Shown here one piece after another: positions 1 through 7,865 of a stretch of 64,000 nt of DNA. A program made the position numbers and the translations under genes. This DNA is from Streptomyces sp. A1277 (GTDB lineage Bacteria; Actinomycetota; Actinomycetes; Streptomycetales; Streptomycetaceae), in contig NZ_SSBI01000007.1 in the NCBI RefSeq assembly GCF_004795015.1, positions 62,001 through 126,000 of the forward strand, written 5' to 3'. Each line of letters begins with the position of its first letter. The first letter of the stretch is position 1. A model generated the notes under the pieces. The model was not told the origin of the DNA and did no database searches. It was given only the letters and a program-made list of their open reading frames with translations.

Positions 1-1
1 G

Positions 2-1279
2 CGGGAAGCCGTCATCAAGGAGGACCTGCTGCGCGGCGGCCTCGCCTTCGACGAGTCCGCGCTCAGCGACAACGAGGACGGCGACGTCAAGCCGAAGTCC
101 TACTTCATCTTCTCCTTCGACCACGGCACCCTGCCCGAGCTGGGCGCGGCCGCGCTGCGCCGCCCGCCGGAGGAGATCGTGCTCACCGGAGGGCCGTACG
201 ACCTGCGGCGCACCGTCGTCTCGGTCCGGGTGAACCCGGCATCCCCCTACCGGGTCGCGGCGGACGACGACGGCGTGCTCGGGCTCTACCTCGACGGCAG
301 GCGGATCTGCGACGTGGGCCTTCCCCCCATGCCGGACTACTACCGGCACACCCTTGCCAACGGGAAGTCCGTCATGGAGGTCGCCCCGACCATCCAGTGG
401 GGCTATCTCGTCTACCTCACCGTCTTCCGGGTCTGCCAGTACTTCGGCGCGAAGGAGGAGTGCCAGTACTGCGACATCAACCACAACTGGCGCCAGCACA
501 AGGCGGCGGGCCGCCCGTACACCGGGGTGAAGCCCGTCGAGGAGGTCCTGGAGGCGCTCGCCGTCATCGACCGGTACGACACGGCGAAGACCTCCACCGC
601 GTACACCCTCACCGGCGGCGCCATCACCTCGCACATCGGCGGACGGGACGAGGCGGACTTCTACGGCCAGTACGCCAAAGCCATCGAGGAGCGTTTCCCG
701 GGCCGCTGGATCGGCAAGGTCGTCGCCCAGGCCCTGCCCAAGGCCGACGTCCAGCGGTTCCACGACTACGGGGTGAAGATCTACCACCCCAACTACGAGG
801 TGTGGGACCGTCGGCTGTTCGAGCTGTACTGCCCCGGCAAGGAGCGCTACGTCGGCCGCGACGAGTGGCACCGCCGCATCCTGGACTCCGCCGACGTATT
901 CGGCGCCCGCAACGTCATCCCCAACTTCGTCGCCGGTGTGGAGATGGCCGAGCCGTTCGGGTTCACCACGGTGAAGGAGGCCATCGACTCCACCACCGAG
1001 GGCCTGCGCTTCTTCATGTCTCACGGCATCACCCCGCGCTTCACCACCTGGTGCCCCGAGCCGACGACCCCGCTCGGCAAGACCAACCCGGACGGTGCGC
1101 CGCTGGAGTACCACATCCGGCTGCTGGAGGCGTACCGCGCGACGATGGAGGAGTACGGGCTCAGCTCGCCCCCCGGCTACGGCCCGCCCGGAGCGGGCCA
1201 GGCCGTGTTCTCCGTCAGCTCCTTCATGGACAGCCTGCCGGCCGTCCCGCAGGACAAGGACGCCGCCGGGGGGCGGTGA
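2..1279 (+). CDS. Radical SAM enzyme, 5'-truncated by the window edge
   Basis: The reading frame is open to the left edge, so the true start lies outside the window; the GTG at 179 is internal. About 425 residues are visible. Three cysteines at visible residues 145, 154 and 157 form a C-x8-C-x2-C cluster (C, then ECQYC), the likely [4Fe-4S]/S-adenosylmethionine site, but not the usual CxxxCxxC spacing. After it come TLTGG and a long alpha/beta region consistent with a radical SAM barrel. The substrate cannot be read from the sequence. No maturation partner is visible to the right, where only a decayed SDR gene follows; partners may lie upstream. Radical SAM membership is fairly secure; specific function is unknown. 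Confidence 0.75.
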   Translation, partial: REAVIKEDLLRGGLAFDESALSDNEDGDVKPKSYFIFSFDHGTLPELGAAALRRPPEEIVLTGGPYDLRRTVVSVRVNPASPYRVAADDDGVLGLYLDGRRICDVGLPPMPDYYRHTLANGKSVMEVAPTIQWGYLVYLTVFRVCQYFGAKEECQYCDINHNWRQHKAAGRPYTGVKPVEEVLEALAVIDRYDTAKTSTAYTLTGGAITSHIGGRDEADFYGQYAKAIEERFPGRWIGKVVAQALPKADVQRFHDYGVKIYHPNYEVWDRRLFELYCPGKERYVGRDEWHRRILDSADVFGARNVIPNFVAGVEMAEPFGFTTVKEAIDSTTEGLRFFMSHGITPRFTTWCPEPTTPLGKTNPDGAPLEYHIRLLEAYRATMEEYGLSSPPGYGPPGAGQAVFSVSSFMDSLPAVPQDKDAAGGR

Positions 1280-1311
1280 GCGGGAGACGTGCCTACGCCT
1301 GCGGGGGCGCG

Positions 1312-1802
1312 GCCTCGGCGCCGAGTTCGCGCACCGTCACCGACACGGCCCGCATCGCGGACGTCGTGGCGGACACCGTGCTCGGGTACGGGCGGATCGA
1401 CGTGGTCGTCGACAACGCCGCCACCGGGCCCGTCGGCGCGGTGGACGAGACCAGCAACCGCGAGGGCGCCCCGCACCGGAGCAAGGCCCTTATCGTCGAA
1501 CCGGGCTCGTTCCGTACGGGATTCGCCGGGGGCGGCGCCCTGCGGCAGCCCGCACCCCTGGACGCGTACGGGGAGACCGTGGGCCCGGTCCGCAGCGGCC
1601 TCCCGGAGTCGGACGGCGAGCAGGAGGGCGACCCGGGCAAGGCCGCGGCGGCGATCCTGACCGCGCCGGCCGCCGGCGACACCCCGCCGCCGCTGCCGCT
1701 CGGCAACGACGCGACGGACGCCGTGCTCGGCGCCCTCGACGCCGGCCGCACCGAAGTCCTCGCTGGGAGAAGGTCAGCCGTAGTACCGGCTTCGACGGCT
1801 GA
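1312..1802 (+). pseudogene. Short-chain dehydrogenase (SDR) remnant, internally deleted and frameshifted
   Basis: Translation gives an SDR middle segment (TDTARIADVVADTVLGYGRI, then DVVVDNAA), which breaks at DETSNRE and resumes in a C-terminal SDR segment (KALIVEPGSFRTGFAGGGAL). The block that should hold the Ser and YxxxK catalytic residues is gone, and so is the N-terminal GxxxGxG nucleotide loop. Near 1760 the frame changes again: the expected ending WEKVSRSTGFDG and its stop lie in another frame and end at 1802. It is therefore a dead NAD(P)-dependent oxidoreductase gene with a 5' truncation, an internal deletion and a frameshift. It directly follows the radical SAM gene on the same strand. 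Confidence 0.8.
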
Positions 1803-1836
1803 CGGCGTCCGAAGGATCATGGGCGCGCGCTGTCCC

Positions 1837-1876
1837 GCGCGTGTGTGCCGGAGCGTGCGCCCCGGCACACACGCGC
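1837..1876 (+). terminator. Hairpin terminator after the SDR remnant
   Basis: Perfect 15-bp arms (GCGCGTGTGTGCCGG at 1837-1851 and its complement at 1862-1876) around a 10-base loop. It lies 35 bases after the decayed SDR stop and probably ended that transcription unit. There is no T-tract, as is common for actinomycete terminators. Confidence 0.6.
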
Positions 1877-1970
1877 ATTCGCGCTTCCCGCGGGGCCGCG
1901 GTGCGGGTGGGAGGCGGAAGAGGGGGGAAGCTAACCGGAACAGTGCTAGTCATTTGTAAAGGCGGTGCCC

Positions 1971-2522
1971 ATGCTGCACGGTGTCGATGTCAGCGCCCAC
2001 CAGTCCTCCTTCGACGTGGACGGGCTGGATTTCGTCTTCATCAAAGCCACCGAGGGCCGTTCCTACGTCAATCCACGCCTGACCGACCAGACCAAACGGG
2101 CCCGCGACGCCGACTGCGTCGTCGGCTTCTACCACTTCCTGTGGCCGGGGAACATCGCCGCGCAGGCGGAGTACTTCGTGAGCAAGGCCCCCGAGAAGGC
2201 GGGCGACCTGCTCGCCGTGGACTGGGAGCAGAACGGCGAGGGCACCCGCGCGAGCAACGCCGAGAAGGACAGCTTCATCCGCGAGGTGAAACGCCTGCGG
2301 CCGCACCACCGCGTCCTGCTCTACTGCAACCGCTACTTCTGGCTGAACCACGACACCACGTCCTACGCCGGGGACGGGCTCTGGATCGCCGACTACGTGA
2401 CCGCGGGAAAGCCGCGCGTCAAGGCGTCCTGGCGCATCCACCAGCACACCGACCAGCCGCTCGACAAGGACGTCGCGAACTTCTCCTCGCGCTCCGCCCT
2501 GCGCACCTGGGCGCGGAAGTGA
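1971..2522 (+). CDS. GH25-family lysozyme-like protein without signal peptide
   Basis: A protein of 183 residues that begins with the GH25 fold signature: HGVDVSAHQ, then FVFIKATEG, then GFYHF, LAVDWE and a final WQ/IHQHT-type strand. GH25 enzymes are N-acetylmuramidases cutting peptidoglycan; the Asp of GVDVS and the DWE acidic pair are the expected active-site residues. There is no secretion signal, so it either acts in the cytoplasm, leaves by another route, or is a relict of a larger lysin. ATG 1971 is chosen because AAAGGCGG lies just upstream at good spacing; GTG 1965 is an alternative two codons earlier. A second, secreted GH25 protein occurs at 24147-25034. Confidence 0.85.
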   Translation: MLHGVDVSAHQSSFDVDGLDFVFIKATEGRSYVNPRLTDQTKRARDADCVVGFYHFLWPGNIAAQAEYFVSKAPEKAGDLLAVDWEQNGEGTRASNAEKDSFIREVKRLRPHHRVLLYCNRYFWLNHDTTSYAGDGLWIADYVTAGKPRVKASWRIHQHTDQPLDKDVANFSSRSALRTWARK

Positions 2523-2537
2523 CCCCAGGCGCACCGG

Positions 2538-2658
2538 TCAGTAGGACTGCAGCTCGACGAGGTGGCCCTCCGGGTCACGCACGTGGGCGGTGCGCAACCC
2601 CGCGCCCCATTCCGGCCGGTCGCACGCGGGTGCGACCGGCTCGGCGCCGTGCGCGAGG
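2538..2658 (-). pseudogene. C-terminal fragment of a VOC (glyoxalase/bleomycin resistance) protein
   Basis: On the minus strand the last 39 or so codons of a vicinal-oxygen-chelate protein remain: a RPEWGAGLRTAHVRDPEGHL stretch followed by VELQSY and a stop. The DPEGHLVEL ending with its metal-binding Glu is diagnostic. Nothing of the N-terminal half is present, and the fragment stops where a MarR fragment on the other strand begins. Confidence 0.8.
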
Positions 2659-2911
2659 CAAGATCGTGGACGAGCTCGGAGCGGCGGGCCTGGTGGAGCG
2701 GGCCCGCGACACCGCCGACCGGCGGCGGGTCATGGTCACCGTCACCTCCGAGGGCCGCGCCCTGCTCGAAGCTCTCAAGGCCGATGCGCGGTCGGTGCAG
2801 GAAGAGGTGCTGGCACCGCTGACCGCCCGTGAAAGGGCCCGGCTGACCGCGCTGTTGCGCCGCGTGCACGACGGGATGCGGGGCAGCGAGGGGGCGCGGC
2901 CAGGTCGTTGA
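2657..2911 (+). pseudogene. C-terminal half of a MarR-family regulator
   Basis: The plus-strand frame reads a MarR C-terminal half: VDELGAAGLVERARDTADRR (wing of the winged helix) and then a long dimerisation helix up to the stop at 2911. The N-terminal helices and start codon are absent. Together with the adjoining VOC fragment this looks like a formerly divergent MarR-VOC pair whose shared promoter and both gene starts were lost in one deletion near 2655. It cannot make a functional repressor. Confidence 0.8.
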
Positions 2912-2946
2912 CCCGATCGGCGCGCCGCGTGCGGCAGACTTCCGGG

Positions 2947-3216
2947 GTGACCACACCCGCGGCCCAGCCGCCTCGTGACCGTGCGCTCGGGCGCGGCATC
3001 TCCACCCTCATCCCGCAGGCCGCGACCGCCTCACCGGCCGAACAGGCGGCAGCCGTGCTGACGGCCATGCGCACCGTTCCGGTACGCGTCGGTGTGCTCC
3101 AAGCTGCTGTGGTGCTGCTGGAGGAACGGGTACGGGCCACGGGCGACGAGGCGGAACGGGCCGCGGCGGCGACCACCGTGGCCATGCTCCGCAGCGCCAT
3201 CGGCCAGGCAGGCTGA
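2947..3216 (+). CDS. Small conserved-looking hypothetical protein
   Basis: An 89-residue, Ala-rich, probably all-helical protein with no signal peptide or membrane segment; I do not recognise the family. The GTG at 2947 gives a natural start (VTTPAAQPPRD); a TTG at 2908 overlapping the MarR-remnant stop is a weaker choice. The C-terminal half (AAAVLTAMRTVPVRVGVLQA and on) looks like paired amphipathic helices. It stands alone between the MarR scar and the carboxylesterase. Confidence 0.5.
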   Translation: MTTPAAQPPRDRALGRGISTLIPQAATASPAEQAAAVLTAMRTVPVRVGVLQAAVVLLEERVRATGDEAERAAAATTVAMLRSAIGQAG

Positions 3217-3354
3217 CCCGGCTCCCTTCGGCCTCCACACAACCGCGAGGTCGTGAGTCCCGCGTATTGCGTTCGCGCCGGGGCCGGTCGGCACGTCATC
3301 CTGAGCACCGCCTCCGACCGGGGGCGGAAAGCGAAGGGCAGCAGCGAAGCCTTG

Positions 3355-4863
3355 ATGAGCAGTGTGTACGACACGGCATGCGGGCAGGTGCGCGGGCGGG
3401 CCCCGGTGCGGGACGTCGTCGCCGTCCTCGCAATCCCTTACGCCGAGCCCCCGTTCGGCGAGAACCGCTTCCGGGCGCCCCGGCCCCGCGCCCCCTGGCC
3501 CGGGGTCCGCGACTGTACCGATTTCGGCCCCGTCGCGCCGCAGTCGGCCGAACTGCCGGGCGCCCCGTCCTGGGCGCCCGGCGACGAGGACGTCCTGAGC
3601 GTCAACGTCTGGACCCCGGCTCGGGCAGCCGGCCCCTTGCCGGTGCTGGTCTGGATCCACGGCGGCGCCTACACCTTCGGGTCCGGCGCACAGCCCGACT
3701 TCGACGGTACGGCGCTCGCCCGCGCCGGCCTGGTCGTCGTCACCCTCAACTACCGCCTCGGCTTCGAGGGCTTCGGCCACGTCCCGGCCGACAGCACGGA
3801 CGCCTGCCCGCCCAACCGGGGCCTGCTCGACCAGATCGCCGCTCTCGAATGGGTCCGCGACAACATCGCCGCGTTCGGCGGGGCGCCGGACAACGTGACC
3901 GTGGCGGGGCAGTCGGCCGGCGCCACGTCCGTGGTCTGCCTGATGGCGATGGAGGGCGCCCGGGGCCTCTTCCGGCGCGCGATCGCACACAGCGCGGTCG
4001 GCCCCTGCTTCGCCCCGGAGCTCGCCGAGCGTGTCACGGCGCGGGTGGCCGCCGAGGCGGGGGCGCCCGCGACCGGCGCCGCACTGGCCGCCACGTCCCC
4101 GCGGGCGCTGGTGCGGGCGACCGACGCCGTCGTCGAGGCGTACCGGAGGGAACCGCACTCCGGCGCCCTGCACTGGGACCCGGTGATCTACGGCCCGGTC
4201 GTCGACGGGCACCTCCTGCGCGACGATCCCCTGGCCCTGATCGCCGCCGGCGCCGCCCCGGACATCGACCTGCTCGTCTGCCACACGACCGAGGAGTACT
4301 GGCTGATGGACGCCGTCGGCAGCAGCGCCGACGTCGCCACGGCCGAGCGGCTCCAGCGCTTCGCGTCCGACTTCGGCCTGCCCGGCTCGCTGCTCGGCGG
4401 GTACCGCGCGCTCTTGCCCGGTGCTTCCCCCTACGACCTCCACCTCGCGGTCTACGGGGACCTGATGTTCGGCGAGTACAGCAGCCGGCTCGCCGACGCG
4501 CACGCCCGGGCCGGCGGCCGCGCCTTCCTGTCCCGGTTCGACCGGAGGCGCGGGGGAGGGCGGTCGGCGGTGCGCGCCTGGCACTGCGCGGACGTGCCCT
4601 TCGCCTTCGGGAACCTGGACGAGGCGAGCGTTCGGTTCCTTATCGGCGGCCCGCCGACGCCCGAGGACCGCCGCCTCGCGGACCGGATGACCGCGGCCTG
4701 GGCCGGCTTCGCGGCCGACGGTGAGCCGGGCTGGCAGCCGGGCAGCGAACACGTCCGGACGTGGGGTACGCCGGACGCCTCGGCGCCGCCGGGCCACTGG
4801 CGGGACAGCGCGGCGGTCCGCGCGCTGTGGAGCACGTACGCCTACCGTCCCGCCCTCACCTGA
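3355..4863 (+). CDS. Type B carboxylesterase
   Basis: An alpha/beta hydrolase of 502 residues in the carboxylesterase/para-nitrobenzyl-esterase family, expected to hydrolyse carboxylic esters. The oxyanion-hole motif HGGAYTFGSG is at about residues 102-111, the nucleophile elbow GQSAGA has Ser187, the acid is in HTTEEYW (Glu313/314) and the base is His410 in WHCADVPFAFG, so the triad is intact. There is no signal peptide, so it is cytoplasmic. ATG 3355 is preferred; upstream in-frame codons lack family similarity. It converges with the lipoprotein gene, leaving only 25 bases. Substrate is unknown. Confidence 0.9.
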   Translation: MSSVYDTACGQVRGRAPVRDVVAVLAIPYAEPPFGENRFRAPRPRAPWPGVRDCTDFGPVAPQSAELPGAPSWAPGDEDVLSVNVWTPARAAGPLPVLVWIHGGAYTFGSGAQPDFDGTALARAGLVVVTLNYRLGFEGFGHVPADSTDACPPNRGLLDQIAALEWVRDNIAAFGGAPDNVTVAGQSAGATSVVCLMAMEGARGLFRRAIAHSAVGPCFAPELAERVTARVAAEAGAPATGAALAATSPRALVRATDAVVEAYRREPHSGALHWDPVIYGPVVDGHLLRDDPLALIAAGAAPDIDLLVCHTTEEYWLMDAVGSSADVATAERLQRFASDFGLPGSLLGGYRALLPGASPYDLHLAVYGDLMFGEYSSRLADAHARAGGRAFLSRFDRRRGGGRSAVRAWHCADVPFAFGNLDEASVRFLIGGPPTPEDRRLADRMTAAWAGFAADGEPGWQPGSEHVRTWGTPDASAPPGHWRDSAAVRALWSTYAYRPALT

Positions 4864-4888
4864 CGCGGGGCGCGCCGGCGTAGCGGGC

Positions 4889-5923
4889 TCACATCGGGGG
4901 CAGTTGCAGCGGCCCGCGACCCTCGCGCACCCTGCCGACGTGCCGCAGCTCGCCCAGCGGCTCGCCGTGCAGGTCCGCGGTCACCAGCACGGCCTGATCA
5001 CCCAGGCACGACTTGTCGCCGTCCGGCTCCTCGCAGTACAGCACGTAACCGGTGACCCGGTCGACGGTCCCGGGCTCCAGGCGCCACACCCAGTCGTAGT
5101 CGCTCACCTGCACCCGGGGGTGGGCCGCCCGGAGCCGGGACCTGACGGCGCTGTGCACGGCCTCGGTGAACTTCTCCCGCGCCTCGAACGGCCGGACGAT
5201 CCTGGCACTGCCCGAACCGGGGTCGATGCGTCCGTCCGTCGCCGCGTAGCCCACCGAGTAGTAGTTGTGCGAGCTCAGGGCCGCCAGCAAGGAGGTCGCG
5301 CCCAGCCGCATCGCCGTCGGCTGGGACTTCTTGCCCGTGGGCCGGCCCTCGGCGACGGACGGCGAGGCCAGGTTGACCGAAGCGCCCTTCACCTCGGTCC
5401 CCTCCTTTCCGCTGCCCGCCTGCTCCTTCCACTGCCGCACGCAGGAGCCGATGTCCTTGAGCAGAGCGGTCACCGAGGCGTTGGTGGGGGAGGCGACGAT
5501 CCAGGGGGCTCCGGTGGACGGCTCGATCGCGATCACCTCGTGGCCGCAGCGCCGGAACGTGTCGACCAGGACCCGCAGCGCGGCAGCTTCACTCCGCCCG
5601 CGCTCCACCGCGTCGTCCATGACACCCCGGCACTCGTGGGTGTTGCACGTGCCCGCGTCGGCATCCACCCGCATCCGGACCACGGCGTCGGGATCGTCGG
5701 TCATCGCGAAGGTGATCTCCGAACCGCCCGCGTGCGGGATCAGTTTGTGCGCCTCGATCACCTTGAGAACGCCCGGGTAGTAGGTGCCGGCCAGCTTCTC
5801 CGCGAACCGGCGGTCCTCCTTCGTGCTGACCACCCCGCACCCCGTGAGCGCCAGTGCCAGCGCGCCCGCCAGCACGCCGGCCACCCCTGCTCCGGCCTTG
5901 CGCGTTCTCGACGTTCCACCCAT
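4889..5923 (-). CDS. Putative lipoprotein of unknown function
   Basis: A protein of 344 residues with a lipoprotein signal peptide: basic MGGTSRTRKAG, a hydrophobic run, then the lipobox LTGC with Cys29 as the lipidated residue. The mature part is hydrophilic and contains two cysteine pairs (CNTHEC and later CEEPDGDKSC), probably disulfides outside the membrane. I do not recognise an enzyme domain. ATG 5923 is preferred because it puts the signal peptide at the N-terminus; an earlier ATG at 5983 would add twenty unneeded residues. It is transcribed away from the secreted protease gene. Confidence 0.75.
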   Translation of the reverse strand: MGGTSRTRKAGAGVAGVLAGALALALTGCGVVSTKEDRRFAEKLAGTYYPGVLKVIEAHKLIPHAGGSEITFAMTDDPDAVVRMRVDADAGTCNTHECRGVMDDAVERGRSEAAALRVLVDTFRRCGHEVIAIEPSTGAPWIVASPTNASVTALLKDIGSCVRQWKEQAGSGKEGTEVKGASVNLASPSVAEGRPTGKKSQPTAMRLGATSLLAALSSHNYYSVGYAATDGRIDPGSGSARIVRPFEAREKFTEAVHSAVRSRLRAAHPRVQVSDYDWVWRLEPGTVDRVTGYVLYCEEPDGDKSCLGDQAVLVTADLHGEPLGELRHVGRVREGRGPLQLPPM

Positions 5924-6114
5924 GTGCGCCCCGCCCCCGCTTCGTACTCCGGCACGCCCCTGCGCCCGGACCTGCTCGTTCATCTGATGTGACGGTAGGA
6001 CGGGGGCGGGGGCGGGGGATGAGTACGCCTACTCATCGGGAGGACCGTACGGCCACCCATGTCATTGGCATGGACCTGCTAACACCTCTTCCGCTACAGT
6101 CCGGAACGGCACAC

Positions 6115-6132
6115 TCTGAGAGCGCTCTCAGA
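6115..6132. promoter_or_regulatory. 18-bp perfect palindrome upstream of the protease gene
   Basis: TCTGAGAGCGCTCTCAGA is its own reverse complement and lies 65 bases before the TTG start of the protease. The central GAGCGCTC resembles LacI-family operators such as the CebR box, so it is a likely repressor site; the regulator is not identified here. Confidence 0.55.
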
Positions 6133-6196
6133 CGAGACGCCTCGGACGCCTGCTGTTCCTCCCCCACCCAGCCGGAACAACAGAAGGGCCAAGACC

Positions 6197-7363
6197 TTGA
6201 GACGCACCACAGCCTTGAGAACCGCACTGTCCGTCGTACTCCTCGTAGGAGCCTGGGCCGGTGCCGGATTCCCCTCGGCCTCCGCCGCGGACACCCCCGC
6301 CGCACCCTCCAGCACCGCCGCCGACACCGCACCGGCGTCCGACGGCCTGCTCGCCGCCATGCAGAAGGACCTCGGCCTGACGGAGAGTCAGGCCAGGGCG
6401 CGGCTCTCCGCAGAGAAGACCGCCACCGCGCTCCAGCCGAAGGCGCGCCACGCCGCCGGGGCGTCGTACGGCGGATCGTGGTTCGACCCGGCGACGGGCG
6501 ACCTCACGGTCGCCGTCACCAGCGACAAGCAGGCGGACGCGGTACGGGCGACGGGCGCCGCCGTGCGGCTGGTGACCCACACCGAGCAGCGCCTCGACTC
6601 GGTCAAGGCGCGACTCGACAAGCTCGACGCGCCGGCGGGTGTCAGCAGCTGGCACGTCGACCCGCGCGCCAACAAGGTCGTCATCGACGTCGCCGCGTCC
6701 AAGCGGTCTGACAACGATGTCCAGAAGTTCATCGAGCGGGCCGAGAAGACCGGGCCCGTCACCGTCGAGCAGACCGCCGAGGCGCCCCGCACCTTCTCGG
6801 CGGGGACCGTGGGCGGCGACCCGTACTACACCGGCAACGTGCGCTGCTCCATCGGCTTCTCCGTCTACGGCGGCTTCGTCACGGCCGGCCACTGCGGCCA
6901 GGCCGGCGCCGGGGTCAGCGGCTGGGACGGCTCCGCGATAGGCAACTTCCAGGGCTCCTCGTTCCCCGGCGACGACTACGCGTGGGTCAGCGTCGGCAAC
7001 GGCTGGTGGACCGTCCCCGTGGTCCTCGGCTGGGGCACGGTCTCCGACCAGCTCGTGCGGGGCTCCAACGTGGCCCCCATCGGCGCGTCGATCTGCCGCT
7101 CCGGCTCCACCTCGCACTGGCACTGCGGAAACGTGCTGGCCACCAACGAGACGGTCAACTACAGCCAGGGCGCGGTCTACGAGATGACGAAGACCAGCGT
7201 CTGCGCCGAACCCGGCGACTCGGGCGGTTCGTTCATCAGCGGTGACCAGGCCCAGGGCGTCACCTCCGGCGGATGGGGGAACTGCGCCTCGGGCGGTGAG
7301 ACCTGGCACCAGCCGATCAACGAGATCCTGAACCGGTACGGGCTGACGCTCCACACGGCCTGA
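6197..7363 (+). CDS. Secreted streptogrisin-type serine protease precursor
   Basis: A 388-residue S1-family (alpha-lytic/streptogrisin) protease. Residues 1-31 form a signal peptide ending ASA-A; about 32-200 are an alpha-lytic-type pro-region that folds and then is removed; the mature enzyme starts near TFSAGTVGGDPYY. The triad is complete: His232 in TAGHCG, Asp260 in DDYAWV, Ser342 in GDSGGS. Cysteines near the His and Ser loops fit the family disulfides. The TTG start at 6197 is fixed by AGAAGGG eight bases upstream. It would act outside the cell on protein substrates. The palindrome at 6115-6132 probably controls it and a hairpin at 7381-7413 ends it. Confidence 0.95.
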   Translation: MRRTTALRTALSVVLLVGAWAGAGFPSASAADTPAAPSSTAADTAPASDGLLAAMQKDLGLTESQARARLSAEKTATALQPKARHAAGASYGGSWFDPATGDLTVAVTSDKQADAVRATGAAVRLVTHTEQRLDSVKARLDKLDAPAGVSSWHVDPRANKVVIDVAASKRSDNDVQKFIERAEKTGPVTVEQTAEAPRTFSAGTVGGDPYYTGNVRCSIGFSVYGGFVTAGHCGQAGAGVSGWDGSAIGNFQGSSFPGDDYAWVSVGNGWWTVPVVLGWGTVSDQLVRGSNVAPIGASICRSGSTSHWHCGNVLATNETVNYSQGAVYEMTKTSVCAEPGDSGGSFISGDQAQGVTSGGWGNCASGGETWHQPINEILNRYGLTLHTA

Positions 7364-7380
7364 CCGCAGCAGCACCGGGC

Positions 7381-7413
7381 CGGGGGCCTGCCGAGCGGGA
7401 AGGCAGGCCCCCG
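7381..7413 (+). terminator. Hairpin terminator of the protease gene
   Basis: Twelve-base perfect arms (CGGGGGCCTGCC and its complement) around a nine-base loop, starting 18 bases after the protease stop. Confidence 0.75.
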
Positions 7414-7526
7414 TGCCCGTGCGTGCCGGGCCGTCAGGCGAGCCCGAGGCCCGTTGGACGGCCCCCGTCCCACAGCCGACGGAAACGCGTTGCCGCGAAG
7501 ACGGCCGCCCTGTCAGGCTCGGTGCC

Positions 7527-7814
7527 ATGTCCGACCAGCAGACCGGCACCGGCCACAGCGTCCACGCCCTCTTCTCTGACGGCCGTCTCACGGCGATCCC
7601 GCGCAAGGCGGCCCGCCGCGAGCAACTCCTCGTCCACCTCACCCAATCGCTGTTCGAGCCCGAGCGCAGCTATACGGAACGCGAGGTCAACGAGGCGCTG
7701 CGCACCGTCCACGACGACTGCGCCGCGCTGCGCCGCTACCTGGTCATCGGCGGACTGCTGGGCCGGACCAAGGACGGCACCAGCTACCGGCGGCTGCCGC
7801 GCCCGGTGGCCTGA
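7527..7814 (+). CDS. DUF2087 domain protein
   Basis: A 95-residue basic protein matching the DUF2087 family: ALFSDGRLTAIPRKAARREQ, then LLVHLTQSLFEP, YTEREVNEALRTVHDD and a LRRYLVIGGLLGR ending. Such domains are short winged-helix-like units, often fused to or placed beside regulators; a nucleic-acid-binding role is an inference. ATG 7527 gives the family start. It converges with the type III PKS gene, with 51 bases between stops and no clear hairpin. Confidence 0.8.
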   Translation: MSDQQTGTGHSVHALFSDGRLTAIPRKAARREQLLVHLTQSLFEPERSYTEREVNEALRTVHDDCAALRRYLVIGGLLGRTKDGTSYRRLPRPVA

Positions 7815-7865
7815 CCGGCAACGGCCGCAGGTCCCCGCGCCGCCGACCGCTTCCGGGCCGGCCGC

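Noticed and set aside
179..181. GTG 179 as the start of the radical SAM gene
   Set aside because: The frame is open and protein-like all the way to the window edge, so the start lies upstream.
397..1959. A long frame overlapping the radical SAM gene
   Set aside because: Its first part is an Arg/Pro-rich shadow of the radical SAM gene; only the stretch from 1312 carries SDR sequence.
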